DNA from: JAAYAY01 sp964429355
GTDB taxonomy: Bacteria > Planctomycetota > Planctomycetia > Pirellulales > Thermoguttaceae
Direction: 5' to 3'
Assembly (NCBI GenBank): GCA_964429355.1
Contig: CAYSCH010000004.1
Location: forward strand, 1 to 64,000
Length of the DNA: 64,000 bases
Made by a program: the position numbers and the translations under genes
In this document: in pieces, positions 34,838-45,000 of the stretch
Position numbering within the stretch: position 1 is the stretch's first letter
Layout: each line of letters opens with the position of its first letter
Notes under the pieces: generated by a model
Told to the model about the DNA's origin: nothing
What the model saw: the letters and a program-made list of their open reading frames with translations, nothing else
Databases searched by the model: none

Positions 34838-35938
34838 CTGAACGGCAAGAAGTTTCAGATCGGCCTGTTGGNNNNNNNNNNGTTGGCCGTAGTGCTCTTG
34901 GTGGCGTTGCGGCTCACCATAGGTTGGCACTTCTTTTACGAAGGAGTGTGGAAAATCGCGAACGCCGAGAAGTTCTCGGCCTCGGAGTTCCTGACGATTT
35001 CCAAGGGCCCGTTCGCGCCGCTGTTCTTCGCAATGGTTCCCGACCTCGACGGACGGGTGCGGCTGGCAATGGAACCGGTGGAAGACGCTAAGAAGGCGAG
35101 TGAAGGCTGGGTCACCAGTCCGGTGTATCTCGAGGCGTGGACGAGAGCGAAGAACCAGTTCGTCTCCCGCAATCGTCTCAGTGACGCGCAGGCCCAGGCC
35201 GTTGAGGCGAAGTTCGTCCAATACAAGGCATCGCTCGAGGAGTTCATGACGAACAACAAGGTTGATATCGATGCCCATTTCGGCGCGCTCGACCGGTACA
35301 TTGCCCGGAAGAATTCGGGAGCGAACGAAGCGAAGCATGAAAAGAAGCGAATCTGGGACGAGCAGATGAAATTGCGGGGCGAAGCCGACGGTTGGCTCGC
35401 CGACGTGGATGCTATGGGCAAGGAGATGTGCCTGGCGTTCTACAGCGTGCTCCAGACTCCTCCCAGAGACGAAAAGGGCAATGTGACCGAAACCGACGAC
35501 GAAAAGGCAATCCGGTTGGCGACGCTGCGAGGGGCAAAAGTCCCCACCGTCGTGACCGCTCCGGAAAGACTTCCCGTGCCCTTACCGTTCATCAAGTCTC
35601 GGCTGGAGTTCCTCAACCTGGCGGTTACCTACGGGCTGACGGCGATCGGCCTGTGCATGCTCCTGGGCTTCTGCAATCGTCTGGCTTGCCTGGGGGGCGG
35701 GGCCTTCCTGATTTCGGTTTTGATGACCCAGCCGCCCTGGCCGACGATTTACCCGCCGGCTCCCGAAGTCGTGGGACATGCCCTCGTAGTCGACAAGAAT
35801 TTTGTGGAGATGGTGGCCATTTTCATGTTGGCCGCGCTGCCGGTTGGCCGTTGGGCTGGATTGGACCATTTCCTCTACCATTGGATCGGTCGCCCGATCG
35901 AGGCCAAGATTCCGTTCCTCCGAAAAATGAGCAGTTGA
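34838..35938 (+). CDS. DoxX-family membrane protein, probable CTG start
   Basis: A protein of about 366 residues. It has a first membrane segment with LTIGWHFFYEGVWKI (typical DoxX N-terminus), a soluble insert of about 230 residues (about 60-290), and three further membrane segments from LAVTYGLTAIGLCMLLGF to the end. DoxX proteins are membrane-associated redox or quinone-related proteins of uncertain role. The start is inferred as CTG at 34838, because GAGAGGAGG lies six bases upstream and family sequence begins here; the nearest upstream in-frame ATG (34712) has no such site. Ten N at 34872-34881 interrupt the first helix. It precedes two Gfo/Idh/MocA genes. Confidence 0.72.
   Translation: MNGKKFQIGLLXXXXLAVVLLVALRLTIGWHFFYEGVWKIANAEKFSASEFLTISKGPFAPLFFAMVPDLDGRVRLAMEPVEDAKKASEGWVTSPVYLEAWTRAKNQFVSRNRLSDAQAQAVEAKFVQYKASLEEFMTNNKVDIDAHFGALDRYIARKNSGANEAKHEKKRIWDEQMKLRGEADGWLADVDAMGKEMCLAFYSVLQTPPRDEKGNVTETDDEKAIRLATLRGAKVPTVVTAPERLPVPLPFIKSRLEFLNLAVTYGLTAIGLCMLLGFCNRLACLGGGAFLISVLMTQPPWPTIYPPAPEVVGHALVVDKNFVEMVAIFMLAALPVGRWAGLDHFLYHWIGRPIEAKIPFLRKMSS
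34872..34881. other. Scaffold gap (10 N), probably artificial
   Basis: GTTGG occurs directly before (34867-34871) and after (34882-34886) the N run. Joining through one copy removes 15 bases, keeps the frame and gives an uninterrupted hydrophobic helix (GLLAVVLLVALRL). Confidence 0.7.
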
Positions 35939-36031
35939 TCGGGCTGGTGGTCGGGCGGTGGGAGGCAAGTCTCATCGCTCCCCCACAGGCGTGTTTCCAA
36001 CCGGATCCAGAACCTCAAGAAGGTAAACGAT

Positions 36032-37750
36032 ATGAGTCCAAGTCTTGACGAAAGGCCAGCAGGAACGCCGCGAGCTGATTTCAGCCGCCGCGACTTCATC
36101 AAGGGGGGCATTGTCGGCGGTGCCGTGGCTGCGGGGAGCATGGGTGCGTTCTACTTCGGATACGGCGCCACGGAAGGGCATCCGATCCGGGTGGGCGTGC
36201 TCGGCACGGGGGACGAGGGAAGCGTACTGCTGGGCGCGATCAACCCCGAGTATGTGGAAGTGAAGGCGATCGCCGACATCCGCCCCTACAACGTGTGGCG
36301 AGCGTTCAACGGCGACCAGGAAGCGCTCGGGCCGCGTCCCGGTCTGATGAGCGTGTACGGCTGGAAGACGGAGACCGAAGCCCGCCGGCACGTAAAGGTC
36401 TACGAAAAAGGCTACCAGGAACTGTTGAACAACGCGAAAGCCGACGGACTGGAGGCGATCATCATTGCCCTGCCGCTCCACCTGCACGCTCCAGCGGCGA
36501 TCGCCGCGATGAAGGCGGGGCTGCACGTTCTGACCGAGAAACTGATGGGCCACAGCGTGCATGAATGCAAGGAGATGTGCCGCGTGGCAGCATCGACCCA
36601 CAAGCACCTGGCCACCGGCCACCAGCGGCACTACAACATCCTCTACGAGGATGCGATGGATTCGATCCGCCGCGGGGTTCTCGGTGACATCCATTACATC
36701 CGTGCCCAGTGGCATCGCGGCAACATGCCGGGATCGGACAGTTGGCAGATGCCCATGCCGAAAGAACTGAAGACCCTGGCGAAATCGGATCCGCAGTTCG
36801 AGAAACTCGAGCGAGAGCTGGATGCCTGGCGCAAGAGTCTGCAAAAAGCTCGCGGCGCCGATATCGACATGTGGGNNNNNNNNNNGTGGGCCAAGCGGAT
36901 CGCCCAGAGAGAACAGCAGCTCGAAGACCGGATCCTCGCGACCGTGGCCAAGGAGCAAGGCTACGAGGACCGGGAGTTCAAGGCCGGCAGCGCCGTGTAT
37001 GACCGCCCGGCGGCCGAGGAACTGATCCGCTGGCGGCTCTGGGAGCGGACCGGCGGCGGCTTGATGGCGGAACTGGGCAGCCACCAGCTCGACGCGTCGA
37101 GCATCTTCATTTCGGCCATGCACGAAGGGAAGAAGCAGCATCCGATCAGCGTGATGTGTGCCTCGAACCGGCCGTTGTTCGGACTCGACCGCGAAGCCGA
37201 CGACCACGTATGCTGCATCTACGAGTTCCCGGCACCGGGTTACAGCCCGGACCCGAAGAGCATCGATAGCCGCAAGCGGATCGGCGTGCAGTATGCCTCG
37301 ATCAACGGCAACGGGTATGGCGGTTACGGCGAAATCGTCTACGGCACGAAAGGCACCCTGATTCTGGAGAGGGAACAGGATGTGAAGCTCTATCGCGACG
37401 AGAGCGCCAGCAAGGTGAAAACCTCGTCCGGCCCGTCGGCCCTGGACACCCAGGCAAGCGGCGCCGCCCAGAAGGCCGCAGAATCGTCCGGCCCGGCGAA
37501 CGTCAGCCGCGGTTACCGCGAGGAGATCGAGCACTGGGCCTGGTGCATCCGGGTGAATCCCAACAACACGGATCCGAACATTCAGCCGAGGTGCTATCCG
37601 AAGGTGGCCATGGCAGATGCGGTGATCGCGCTGACCACGAACATCTCCGCCGAGCAGGGCAAAAGGATCGACTTCCAGGAGTCGTGGTTCGACCCCGACA
37701 GCGACGAAACGCCCGAGGGCGAGGCACCGGATGTTGCGCGGTACGCATGA
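36032..37750 (+). CDS. Tat-exported Gfo/Idh/MocA-family oxidoreductase, paralogue 1
   Basis: A protein of about 572 residues. The twin-arginine signal SRRDFIKGG with hydrophobic core VGGAVAAGSMGAF is at about 18-45. The Rossmann fold follows with VGVLGTGDEGSVLLG, then LPLHLHAPAAIAAMKAG and TEKLMGHSVHECKEM (EK motif), and the catalytic-region histidine in AELGSHQLDAS. A charged insert of about 80 residues (after MPMPKELKTL) separates the domain halves and holds the N gap. It likely oxidises or reduces a sugar derivative in the periplasm with bound NAD(P); the substrate is unknown. It is followed by a close paralogue, and DoxX precedes it, so these form one unit. Confidence 0.85.
   Translation: MSPSLDERPAGTPRADFSRRDFIKGGIVGGAVAAGSMGAFYFGYGATEGHPIRVGVLGTGDEGSVLLGAINPEYVEVKAIADIRPYNVWRAFNGDQEALGPRPGLMSVYGWKTETEARRHVKVYEKGYQELLNNAKADGLEAIIIALPLHLHAPAAIAAMKAGLHVLTEKLMGHSVHECKEMCRVAASTHKHLATGHQRHYNILYEDAMDSIRRGVLGDIHYIRAQWHRGNMPGSDSWQMPMPKELKTLAKSDPQFEKLERELDAWRKSLQKARGADIDMWXXXXWAKRIAQREQQLEDRILATVAKEQGYEDREFKAGSAVYDRPAAEELIRWRLWERTGGGLMAELGSHQLDASSIFISAMHEGKKQHPISVMCASNRPLFGLDREADDHVCCIYEFPAPGYSPDPKSIDSRKRIGVQYASINGNGYGGYGEIVYGTKGTLILEREQDVKLYRDESASKVKTSSGPSALDTQASGAAQKAAESSGPANVSRGYREEIEHWAWCIRVNPNNTDPNIQPRCYPKVAMADAVIALTTNISAEQGKRIDFQESWFDPDSDETPEGEAPDVARYA
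36876..36885. other. Scaffold gap (10 N), probably artificial
   Basis: GTGGG flanks the N run on both sides (36871-36875 and 36886-36890). Joining through one copy removes 15 bases and keeps the reading frame (DIDMWAKRI). Confidence 0.7.
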
Positions 37751-37889
37751 GTTGCGGGACCGGCGTTAACCCGTGCCGGCATTGGCAGTAGTGCCCGGCA
37801 CAGCCTCACTTGCGAGGCACGTCAGGCACCGTCCTGACCTACGTTGACGAACAGAACACACAATGCAATAGACCCAAAGGCAAGTCACG

Positions 37890-39686
37890 ATGGATTTAAC
37901 TCCGGAATCCAAAGTTATCGGTAGAGAGAATTTTCGCGCGGCGATCGGCAGTTCGCTCATCCGGCGCGATTTCCTCAAGGCAGGCATCCAGAAGAATATC
38001 AGTTCTGGCAACGGCCTGGGGCCCTACTACTACGGCTACGGCGAGAAGGTCTCGCGGCGGTTGCGCGTCGGTGTGATCGGCACCGGGGACGAGGGAAGCG
38101 TGCTCTTGGGAGCGCTCAACCCGAATTTTGTGGAGGTCGTGGCAATTGCCGACATCCGCCCCTACAACGTCTGGCGGGCATTCCACGGCGACCACGAGTC
38201 CCCCGCGGCAAACGCGGTCCGCTGCGGACTGATGGCCAAGTACGGCTGGAAGACCGAGGAGGAGGCCAGAAAGCACGTCCAGGTGTATGGTCCCTACCAG
38301 GACCTCCTGGCTGAGGCGAAGGACGTGGAGGCCGTGATTATCGCCTTGCCACTCCACTTGCACGCTCCGGCCGCGGTGGCCGCGATGAAGGCCGGCAAAC
38401 ACGTGCTGACCGAAAAGCTGATGGGCTACAGTGTGCACGAATGCAAGGAGATGGCCAGAATCGCCAGGGAAACCAAGAAGCACCTGGCCACCGGGCATCA
38501 GCGTCACTACAACATCCTTTACGATAATGCCGTCCACGCCATCAACGCGGGTTTGCTGGGCGACATCCATTACATCCGCGCCCAGTGGCACCGCGGCAAC
38601 CTGCCGGGGACGGACAGTTGGCAGCAGCCAATGCCCAAAGAGTTCAAGCCCGAAGACAAGCAGGCGACGAACCTGGAAGTCACCCTGGAGTCCTGGGAGA
38701 AGAAGCTGGCCGACGTAACCGCGCAGTTGGCCAAGGAAAAGAACGTCGAAAAGAAGGCCGCACTGGCGGCTGAGAAAGCCCTCTGGGAGAGAAGAGTCGA
38801 ACAGAAGAAGGCCCAACTTTCCGACAAGCAGATCGCCGATCAACTTGAGAAGCTCGGCTACCAGACCCGGCAGATCAAGGATAGTTCGGGATTGGTGCAC
38901 TACACGATTCCGGCGGGAGAAGAGTTGATCCGCTGGCGACTTTGGGACCGGACGGGGGGCGGCCTGATGGCAGAGCTGGGGAGCCACCAGCTCGACGCGG
39001 CCAGTATCTTCATCTCGGCCATGCACGGCGGCAAGAAACAATACCCGCTGTGCGTTTACGCGGCGTCCAGCCGGGCGGTGTTTCCCATGGATCGCGAGTC
39101 GGCCGACCACGTCTTCTGTATGTTCGAGTACGCCGCTCCGGATTACGACCCGAACGACGACCTCAAGAAGCGGAAGAAGATCACGGTTTCCTACGCCTCG
39201 ATCAACGGCAACGGCTTCGGCGGATACGGCGAGACCGTCTTTGGCACGAAGGGCACGCTGCTGCTTGAGTCGGAAAAGGACGCCATGCTGTTCAAAACCC
39301 ACTATGTGGACGACAAGACGATCGTCCGCGGCGGTCTCGGCAGCGCGTCGCTGGAACTTCTGACCGACGGCGACAAGCCGGCCGCCGAGGAGCAGGAAGT
39401 GTCGGCGGCAGTGGGCTTCCATGCCACCGCCGGCGACATCAGCCGCGGCTACACGGAAGAGATCGAGCATTGGGTCCAGTGCGTGCTGGAGAATCCCGAA
39501 GCCAAGGACGACGGCGCGCTTCCTCACTGCCATCCGAAGGTGGCCATGGCCGATGCGATCATCGCGCTGACCACCAACCTTGCGGCAGCCGGTCCCGGCC
39601 GGATCGACTTCAAGAAAGAGTGGTTCGACGTCGACAGCGATGAGACGCCCGAAAACGTCAAGCCGGACGTGACTCGATATTCATAA
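37890..39686 (+). CDS. Gfo/Idh/MocA-family oxidoreductase, paralogue 2, with degraded Tat signal
   Basis: A 598-residue protein very similar along its length to paralogue 1 (IGTGDEGSVLLGALNP, PLHLHAPAAVAAMKAGKHVL, TEKLMGYSVHECKEMA, AELGSHQLDAASIFISAM). It keeps IRRDFLKAG, but the hydrophobic core of the signal is replaced by IQKNISSGNGLGPYYY, so Tat export is doubtful. The charged insert is longer and coiled-coil-like (LESWEKKLADVTAQLAKEKN onwards, about 250-310). A role as partner of paralogue 1 in the same pathway is plausible. It starts about 140 bases after the first gene; AAAGGCAAGTCACG precedes the ATG. Confidence 0.82.
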   Translation: MDLTPESKVIGRENFRAAIGSSLIRRDFLKAGIQKNISSGNGLGPYYYGYGEKVSRRLRVGVIGTGDEGSVLLGALNPNFVEVVAIADIRPYNVWRAFHGDHESPAANAVRCGLMAKYGWKTEEEARKHVQVYGPYQDLLAEAKDVEAVIIALPLHLHAPAAVAAMKAGKHVLTEKLMGYSVHECKEMARIARETKKHLATGHQRHYNILYDNAVHAINAGLLGDIHYIRAQWHRGNLPGTDSWQQPMPKEFKPEDKQATNLEVTLESWEKKLADVTAQLAKEKNVEKKAALAAEKALWERRVEQKKAQLSDKQIADQLEKLGYQTRQIKDSSGLVHYTIPAGEELIRWRLWDRTGGGLMAELGSHQLDAASIFISAMHGGKKQYPLCVYAASSRAVFPMDRESADHVFCMFEYAAPDYDPNDDLKKRKKITVSYASINGNGFGGYGETVFGTKGTLLLESEKDAMLFKTHYVDDKTIVRGGLGSASLELLTDGDKPAAEEQEVSAAVGFHATAGDISRGYTEEIEHWVQCVLENPEAKDDGALPHCHPKVAMADAIIALTTNLAAAGPGRIDFKKEWFDVDSDETPENVKPDVTRYS

Positions 39687-39906
39687 GGGCTCTTGCACTG
39701 ACGACGTCGCTGTGCCAAAGTGGCCGATTGAGAGGTGTTCGCGAGTGCCCAGATCGGACCTGAGATGCGGCTCCTGGTGGGCCTCAGATCTGAATTGCTT
39801 TCGCAGGTGGAGATGATCACAAGCGGTGGCGCTATGCCGCTACTACCTCCTTCGTCGGCAGCACGATGCGGCTGCTACTACCTTAATACAAGGCGCTGAA
39901 GCGATC

Positions 39907-40212
39907 ATGCCGAATGTCACTATCTCGATCCCGCACGTTCTCGGCCAGGAGGAGGCAACTCGCCGCCTCCAGGAGCGATTCCACTTGGTCAAGGACCAGT
40001 TTGGCGGCCACATCAGCGATCTGGAAGAAGAGTGGGAACCCAACGGCCTGCGGTTCGGTTTCCGGGTCATGGGACAGAAGATATCCGGCTCCGTCGCCTC
40101 GGAACCCTCCAACGTCCAGGTGGCCGCCAATCTACCCATCGCAGCCCTGATGTTCAAGGGAACGATCGAGCAGCAGATCCGTGACGAGTTGACAAGAATG
40201 TTGAGCGGTTGA
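39907..40212 (+). CDS. Polyhydroxyalkanoic acid system family protein
   Basis: A 101-residue small soluble protein matching the PHA-system family by its start NVTISIPHVLGQEEATRRL, the centre VKDQFGGHISDLEEEW and the end LPIAALMFKGTIEQQIRDEL. The family is widespread, often beside polyhydroxyalkanoate genes, but none is seen nearby and its function is not established. The start at 39907 is the first codon of the conserved sequence. Confidence 0.75.
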   Translation: MPNVTISIPHVLGQEEATRRLQERFHLVKDQFGGHISDLEEEWEPNGLRFGFRVMGQKISGSVASEPSNVQVAANLPIAALMFKGTIEQQIRDELTRMLSG

Positions 40213-40355
40213 GAACCGCGGGATGCTGGCGGACGCAGGACGGGGTCAGACACTCGCCTGAAACGGAGACGGCCCTGTCTTGCGGTGCGGCGATGGCCGT
40301 TCCCACGGTTCGGTAGCCTGTTGCGATCGAGGTCGGGTCAGACCGGATGGGGGCC

Positions 40356-40736
40356 TCACACGGTGCTTGTTCGAACCACGACGAGCTTCTCGAGTGTTTC
40401 GATGAGCGACTGGCGATCGAAAGGTTTGACGATGAAATCGGCAGCCCCGATCTGGAATGCTTCCTTGAGCACGTGTTTCTGATCCAAGGCGCTGACCACG
40501 CAGACCCTGGCTTCCGGATCGAACTGGAGGATTCCGCGCAGCCCGTGCAGCCCGTCATACTGAGGCATGACAAGGTCCAGTGTACATGCGTCGGGTCTGA
40601 GAGCGACGTACTGGTCGATCGCTTCCTGGCCATTCGTGGCTTCTCCGACGATCTCCCATCCGCCTTCGGTGGCAGCATCCTTGATCATCTCGCGGATGAT
40701 AATTGCATCGTCGGTGACGAGTAATCTCCTGGTCAT
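40356..40736 (-). CDS. Single-domain response regulator (CheY-like)
   Basis: A 126-residue receiver domain: acidic pair in LVTDDA, phosphoacceptor Asp in CTLDLVMPQYDG, switch Ser in VCVVSALD and Lys in DFIVKPF. It lacks an output domain. It is the last gene of the minus-strand chemotaxis operon, 111 bases after cheD, so it is likely a second CheY for that pathway. AGGAG lies before the ATG at 40736. Confidence 0.88.
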   Translation of the reverse strand: MTRRLLVTDDAIIIREMIKDAATEGGWEIVGEATNGQEAIDQYVALRPDACTLDLVMPQYDGLHGLRGILQFDPEARVCVVSALDQKHVLKEAFQIGAADFIVKPFDRQSLIETLEKLVVVRTSTV

Positions 40737-40847
40737 GTCGGGCTCCTTCAATCGCGTTTGCGATCTCCTCTTCGGTTTCCTTCGTGTCACGATTCTATTT
40801 GGCACGATCGCTGGCGGGTCTGACGGATGGTTCTGTGTGTACCTACC

Positions 40848-41339
40848 CTAGAGTACCCGCGACATCGTTCCGGCAATCTCGACGATCAGATCGCCGCTGG
40901 AGCAATCCAGGGTGACTCGTCGCCCTTTCTGGCCCCCCACGTCTCGCGCCACGATTCGGATGTTTTGATTGGCCAGAAGGGTTTGGACAGCCGCGATATT
41001 CGAGTCTCCGATCTGCAGGGGCCCGGAGACGCCGAACATGCAGGCACCCCCGGCGATCTTGGCCACCAAGCCTTCTCGAGGGGCGCCGATCCGGGCCAGT
41101 TCAGCCAGCAAGTGTGGCAAGGCGGTATCCGCGAATTTTCCCGGTAGCGCGCCGCGCCCGCTCGCGGTTGGCAAGACGATATGTGCCAGGCCACCCGTTT
41201 TCAGGCGGGGATGATAGAGAGCCAGCCCGACGCAGGACCCCAACACAGAGCATAGCAGGGTCGGGGCTTTCCCGATGGCGATCTGCCCCATTCCCACATT
41301 CTGTTTCTGCGCCGGTTGCATGGTTGTGCAGGAGTTCAT
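40848..41339 (-). CDS. cheD: Chemoreceptor glutamine deamidase CheD
   Basis: A 163-residue protein that deamidates glutamines on chemoreceptors. The catalytic Cys is in LGSCVGLALY, His in GGLAHIVLP, and the third conserved element is in IAGGACMFG. CheC usually binds and regulates CheD, and its gene lies 60-70 bases upstream in the same operon. Confidence 0.9.
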   Translation of the reverse strand: MNSCTTMQPAQKQNVGMGQIAIGKAPTLLCSVLGSCVGLALYHPRLKTGGLAHIVLPTASGRGALPGKFADTALPHLLAELARIGAPREGLVAKIAGGACMFGVSGPLQIGDSNIAAVQTLLANQNIRIVARDVGGQKGRRVTLDCSSGDLIVEIAGTMSRVL

Positions 41340-41399
41340 CCGTCCAAAATCCCATTCTGAAGTGTAGATAGGGTTTCCGATATCCCTTCGGAAGGCGGT

Positions 41400-42017
41400 C
41401 TATGCGTTGGCATGTAGCGTCTGGCCCATTCTCTGGCGAAGGGCATCGGTCGGCACAAAAAGGACGTGCCAATTCAATTTCTCCCCCTCGCGATGGAATC
41501 CGGTGCGGCAGATCAGAACATTGTCGGTGGTCACAGCCTGGGCCATCAGGGCTTGCTGCAGAACGCTGGCACCAAAGTCCTGAACGAAGTAGGGCGCGGA
41601 CGGAACCAGCTCGTGGTCAATCAGCCGCGTGACCGCGTTCATGTAGGCACAGGCGAGGATGTTCCCGGTTTCTGTGAGGGCCGATTTCTCGAGGTCCGAC
41701 CACTCGCTGTCGTGATTGACCTCGCGTCCCAGTAGTGAGGCCACAAGTTGGCGACCATTTTCTTCATCGAAAATGAGTACCATGTCTCCGCCGAGTTCGC
41801 CGACCAGGCTGAGCACGACCATGGTCAGCAGTTCGTCGTCGATTTTCAGTTCGCCGCAAACGATGTCCAGGGGGAGTTCGCGGACTTCGTCAAGGGTCAG
41901 CGAGATGAGTCCGTCCGTCCAGCGGCACATCGCAGCCGACGCGTCATGCGTGGCCGAGGCGAGCAATTGGCGCAGGACGTCCAGTTCGTTCCGGTAAGAT
42001 ATCGTCAGGTTCCTCAT
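41400..42017 (-). CDS. cheC: CheC-like phosphatase
   Basis: A protein of about 205 residues with a CheC/CheX fold. Only one phosphatase motif is clear (SALTETGNILACAY, Glu and Asn); the N-terminal counterpart (DASAAMCRWTDGLI) lacks the Glu-x-x-Asn residues. It should dephosphorylate CheY and bind CheD. AGGAG lies seven bases before the ATG at 42017; another ATG at 42023 is too close to that site. It is placed between cheA and cheD. Confidence 0.82.
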   Translation of the reverse strand: MRNLTISYRNELDVLRQLLASATHDASAAMCRWTDGLISLTLDEVRELPLDIVCGELKIDDELLTMVVLSLVGELGGDMVLIFDEENGRQLVASLLGREVNHDSEWSDLEKSALTETGNILACAYMNAVTRLIDHELVPSAPYFVQDFGASVLQQALMAQAVTTDNVLICRTGFHREGEKLNWHVLFVPTDALRQRMGQTLHANA

Positions 42018-42036
42018 ATCCATTCTCCTGTGCGGC

Positions 42037-45000
42037 TCAACTGCTCACCGCGTGGCGGCTCGACATGTCGATCAGTGCGGAAGTGTCCAGGATGAGCGAA
42101 ACCCGCCCATCGCCCAAGATACTTGCCCCGGCAATTCCAGCCACGTTCTGGTAGTTCTCGGCCATCGACTTGATGACAACGTCTTCCTCGCCGAGTACTT
42201 CGTCGACGGTGAGCCCGATCTCCTGTCCCGATTCGCCGACGATCACGAGTGTGGTTTCCCCGTCGAACGACACGGGACGGGCAGGCCGATTCCAGGAAAG
42301 CACTTCCCTCAGGCTCACGAGCGAAATGACCCGCCCGCGAATACGCGCGGTCCAAAGCCCTTGCACGGTCGACAGGTCCTTTCGGCTAACGCGGACGATC
42401 TCCACCACGGACTCCATGGGCATGGCAAAGATGTCGCCCTCGACCGCGACCATCAGGCTCGGCAGGATGGCGAGAGTGAGCGGCAATTTGATCGTCAGCC
42501 GCGTGCCCTCTCCCGGAGTGCTCTCCAGGTCGACGGTCCCATTGATGTCTTCAATCTTCGATTTGACGATATCCATACCCATTCCGCGTCCCGAGACTTC
42601 GGTTACCTTGTCGGCCGTGCTCAGCCCCGGTTCCCAGATCAACTGGTAGATCTGGTGTGGAGACATCTTCTCGGCGTCCGCCTCGGTGACAATGCCCTTT
42701 TCCAGGGCTTTGCGCAGAATCTTCTCGGGATCAAGCCCCTTGCCGTCATCCGTGACCTGAATGTAGATACTGTTTCCGCGATGGAATGCGTCCAGGGTCA
42801 CCGTCCCTTCCTGTGGCTTGCCTTTGGCCTGACGCTCCTCGGGAAGTTCGATACCGTGGTCCACCGAATTCCGGACCATGTGGATAAGGGGGTCGCCGAG
42901 CTCGTCGATCATGCGTTTGTCGAGTTCCGTCTTCTCGCCACTGATGATCAGCCGTACATTCTTGCCGTTGACCCGGGTGATATCGCGGACAACCCGCTTG
43001 AACCGTGTCAAGAGTGGTCCGATAGGAACCATGCGAGTGTCCATCACGCTCTGCTGGATACCGTCGGAGACTCGCCCCAGTTGATGGATCGCTTCGGCAA
43101 GATCGTTGACGTTTCCACGAACGTGCTGGATCGCCTCAACATCGCGCTGCACCGATTCCAACTCCGTCTGGATTCTGCGAACCTGGCTGCGTATCGTGTC
43201 GAGCTCCGTCTGCAGCTGCAGTCGGTCCGCGGATGAATTGACTGTAACGGACGAAATCTTATTGAGAGCGCCGAAGACCGAATGGATCGTCTGAAGCGAT
43301 TGCTTGCCTCCGAGGCAGGCCTTCAAACGATCGCCAATCTGGGAGAACCGAGCTTTGCTGATCACGAGTTGTCCGGCCAGGTTCATCAGTTGATCGAGGC
43401 GGTCGATGTCGACCCGCAGGGTCTCGGTCGGCCGGTTGCCCGCCGCCGGTTCGGCGACTCGCTCCTTCCGTTGCGCCGCGGCCGCCTTGGGCTGGTCTTC
43501 CTCACTGCTCCGTTGACCTCCGTAATGCCGCGGCGTTTCTGCGGCGTTCGATGCGACACGGGCCGGGATCTTGGCGGAGCTCACCACGGCGTCGGCAGGG
43601 GCTGCGCTGTCGACGGCGACAACGCCCGTCACCGGCTCGCACACGACGTCCACAACGCCGCCAATCAGCAGTTGCCGATGGAGGTGCTCTTCCTTCTGGT
43701 CGGTGACCACTCCGAATTCGATCAGTTCGATTGTCTCCAATTCATCGAGCGTCTCGACATCGGGTTGGAAGTAACAGATGCTCCCCAAATTCGTGAGCTT
43801 CTCATGAATCAACTGCGCCTTCAGACCCGCCAGGGGCAGGTCGTGCTGAAGCCGGACACGTCCGACGAATCCGTGACCGGTTTCGGGTGCGTTGGCCCAT
43901 GCCCGCGACCGGAATTGAGGATCAATACTCGGTGCCACGGCCTTCTCGGCGTCGAATTCGACAGTCTGCGGCTGGGCAGAAGGCGCCTTGTCCTTACGAG
44001 GCTCACTTCTTTGGCCAGGGAATGGCCCTGCGGTCTGGGCTGCAAGCAGTCCCGACGCGAGCACGCTGAAGTTGTCTTCACCGTGGGTTCCATGCTTGAG
44101 GTTGTCGAGAAACGAGCGCAGGCCGTCGGTGGCACGCAACATGGCGTCGGTCAATTCGGGCGATAGGGACCCGTTCGTCTCATTGAGATTTTGGAGCTGG
44201 TCCTCCATCAGATGGGCAAGCTTTGCCGCGCGATTCAGTCCGATCGATGCCGCCGAGCCCTTGATGCGATGGGAGGTCACCAGGAGCGTTGAAATGGACT
44301 CGTGATCTCCCCCCCCTTCCAGGGCCAGCAACGTCTCCGTGAGACTGTCCAGAGCCATCTCGGTTTCATCGATGAAGATACCCAGGTATTTCGTGGGTAT
44401 CTCCGCCTCGTTTTCGATCTCCGCAAAGGGATCGGCCAACGGCGGAGCGACAGACGGCTCCGGGTCTTCGGCCTGTTGGGAGGTCTCTGGCGCCGCCGGG
44501 GTTTGCAGTTCCGCAACCGTCGGCGCCGATTGTTCTGCAGGTGCCTGGGGCAGCATGTCGGCCAGCGCTCGCTCCGCGTCAGCCTGGCTCGACTTCTTCC
44601 TTTCCACGCCGGCTTTTTGGAGCAGGCCACTGATTCCCTGCAGCACCACGCTGCAATTGACCGGTTCGCCGTCGGGCTCCTTGAGGGCATCGACCATGGC
44701 CACAAGCCGGTCAACCGCCTGGAACATCAGTTCCACGCACTCTCCCTTGATGATCAACTCGTCTTTTCGAGCTGCGTCGAAGACGTTTTCCACCTTGTGG
44801 GTGAGATCGTTGATGTCTGCCAGTCCGAGCATGGCCGACAGCCCCTTGAGGCTGTGGGCAGATCGGAACATGTCGTTCATCAGGTCATCGTCGCAACGTT
44901 CCGTATGATCCTCGTCCAGTGCGCGGACCCATTCATCCAACTGCAACAGATTCTCGTTGAGTCGGTCGAGCAACTGCCCCGATTCGTCCAGGAAGTCACC

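Noticed and set aside
36000..39533. Long minus-strand frames opposite the two Gfo/Idh genes
   Set aside because: GC-rich codon bias leaves the complementary frame open; the plus strand carries conserved Rossmann and Tat motifs.
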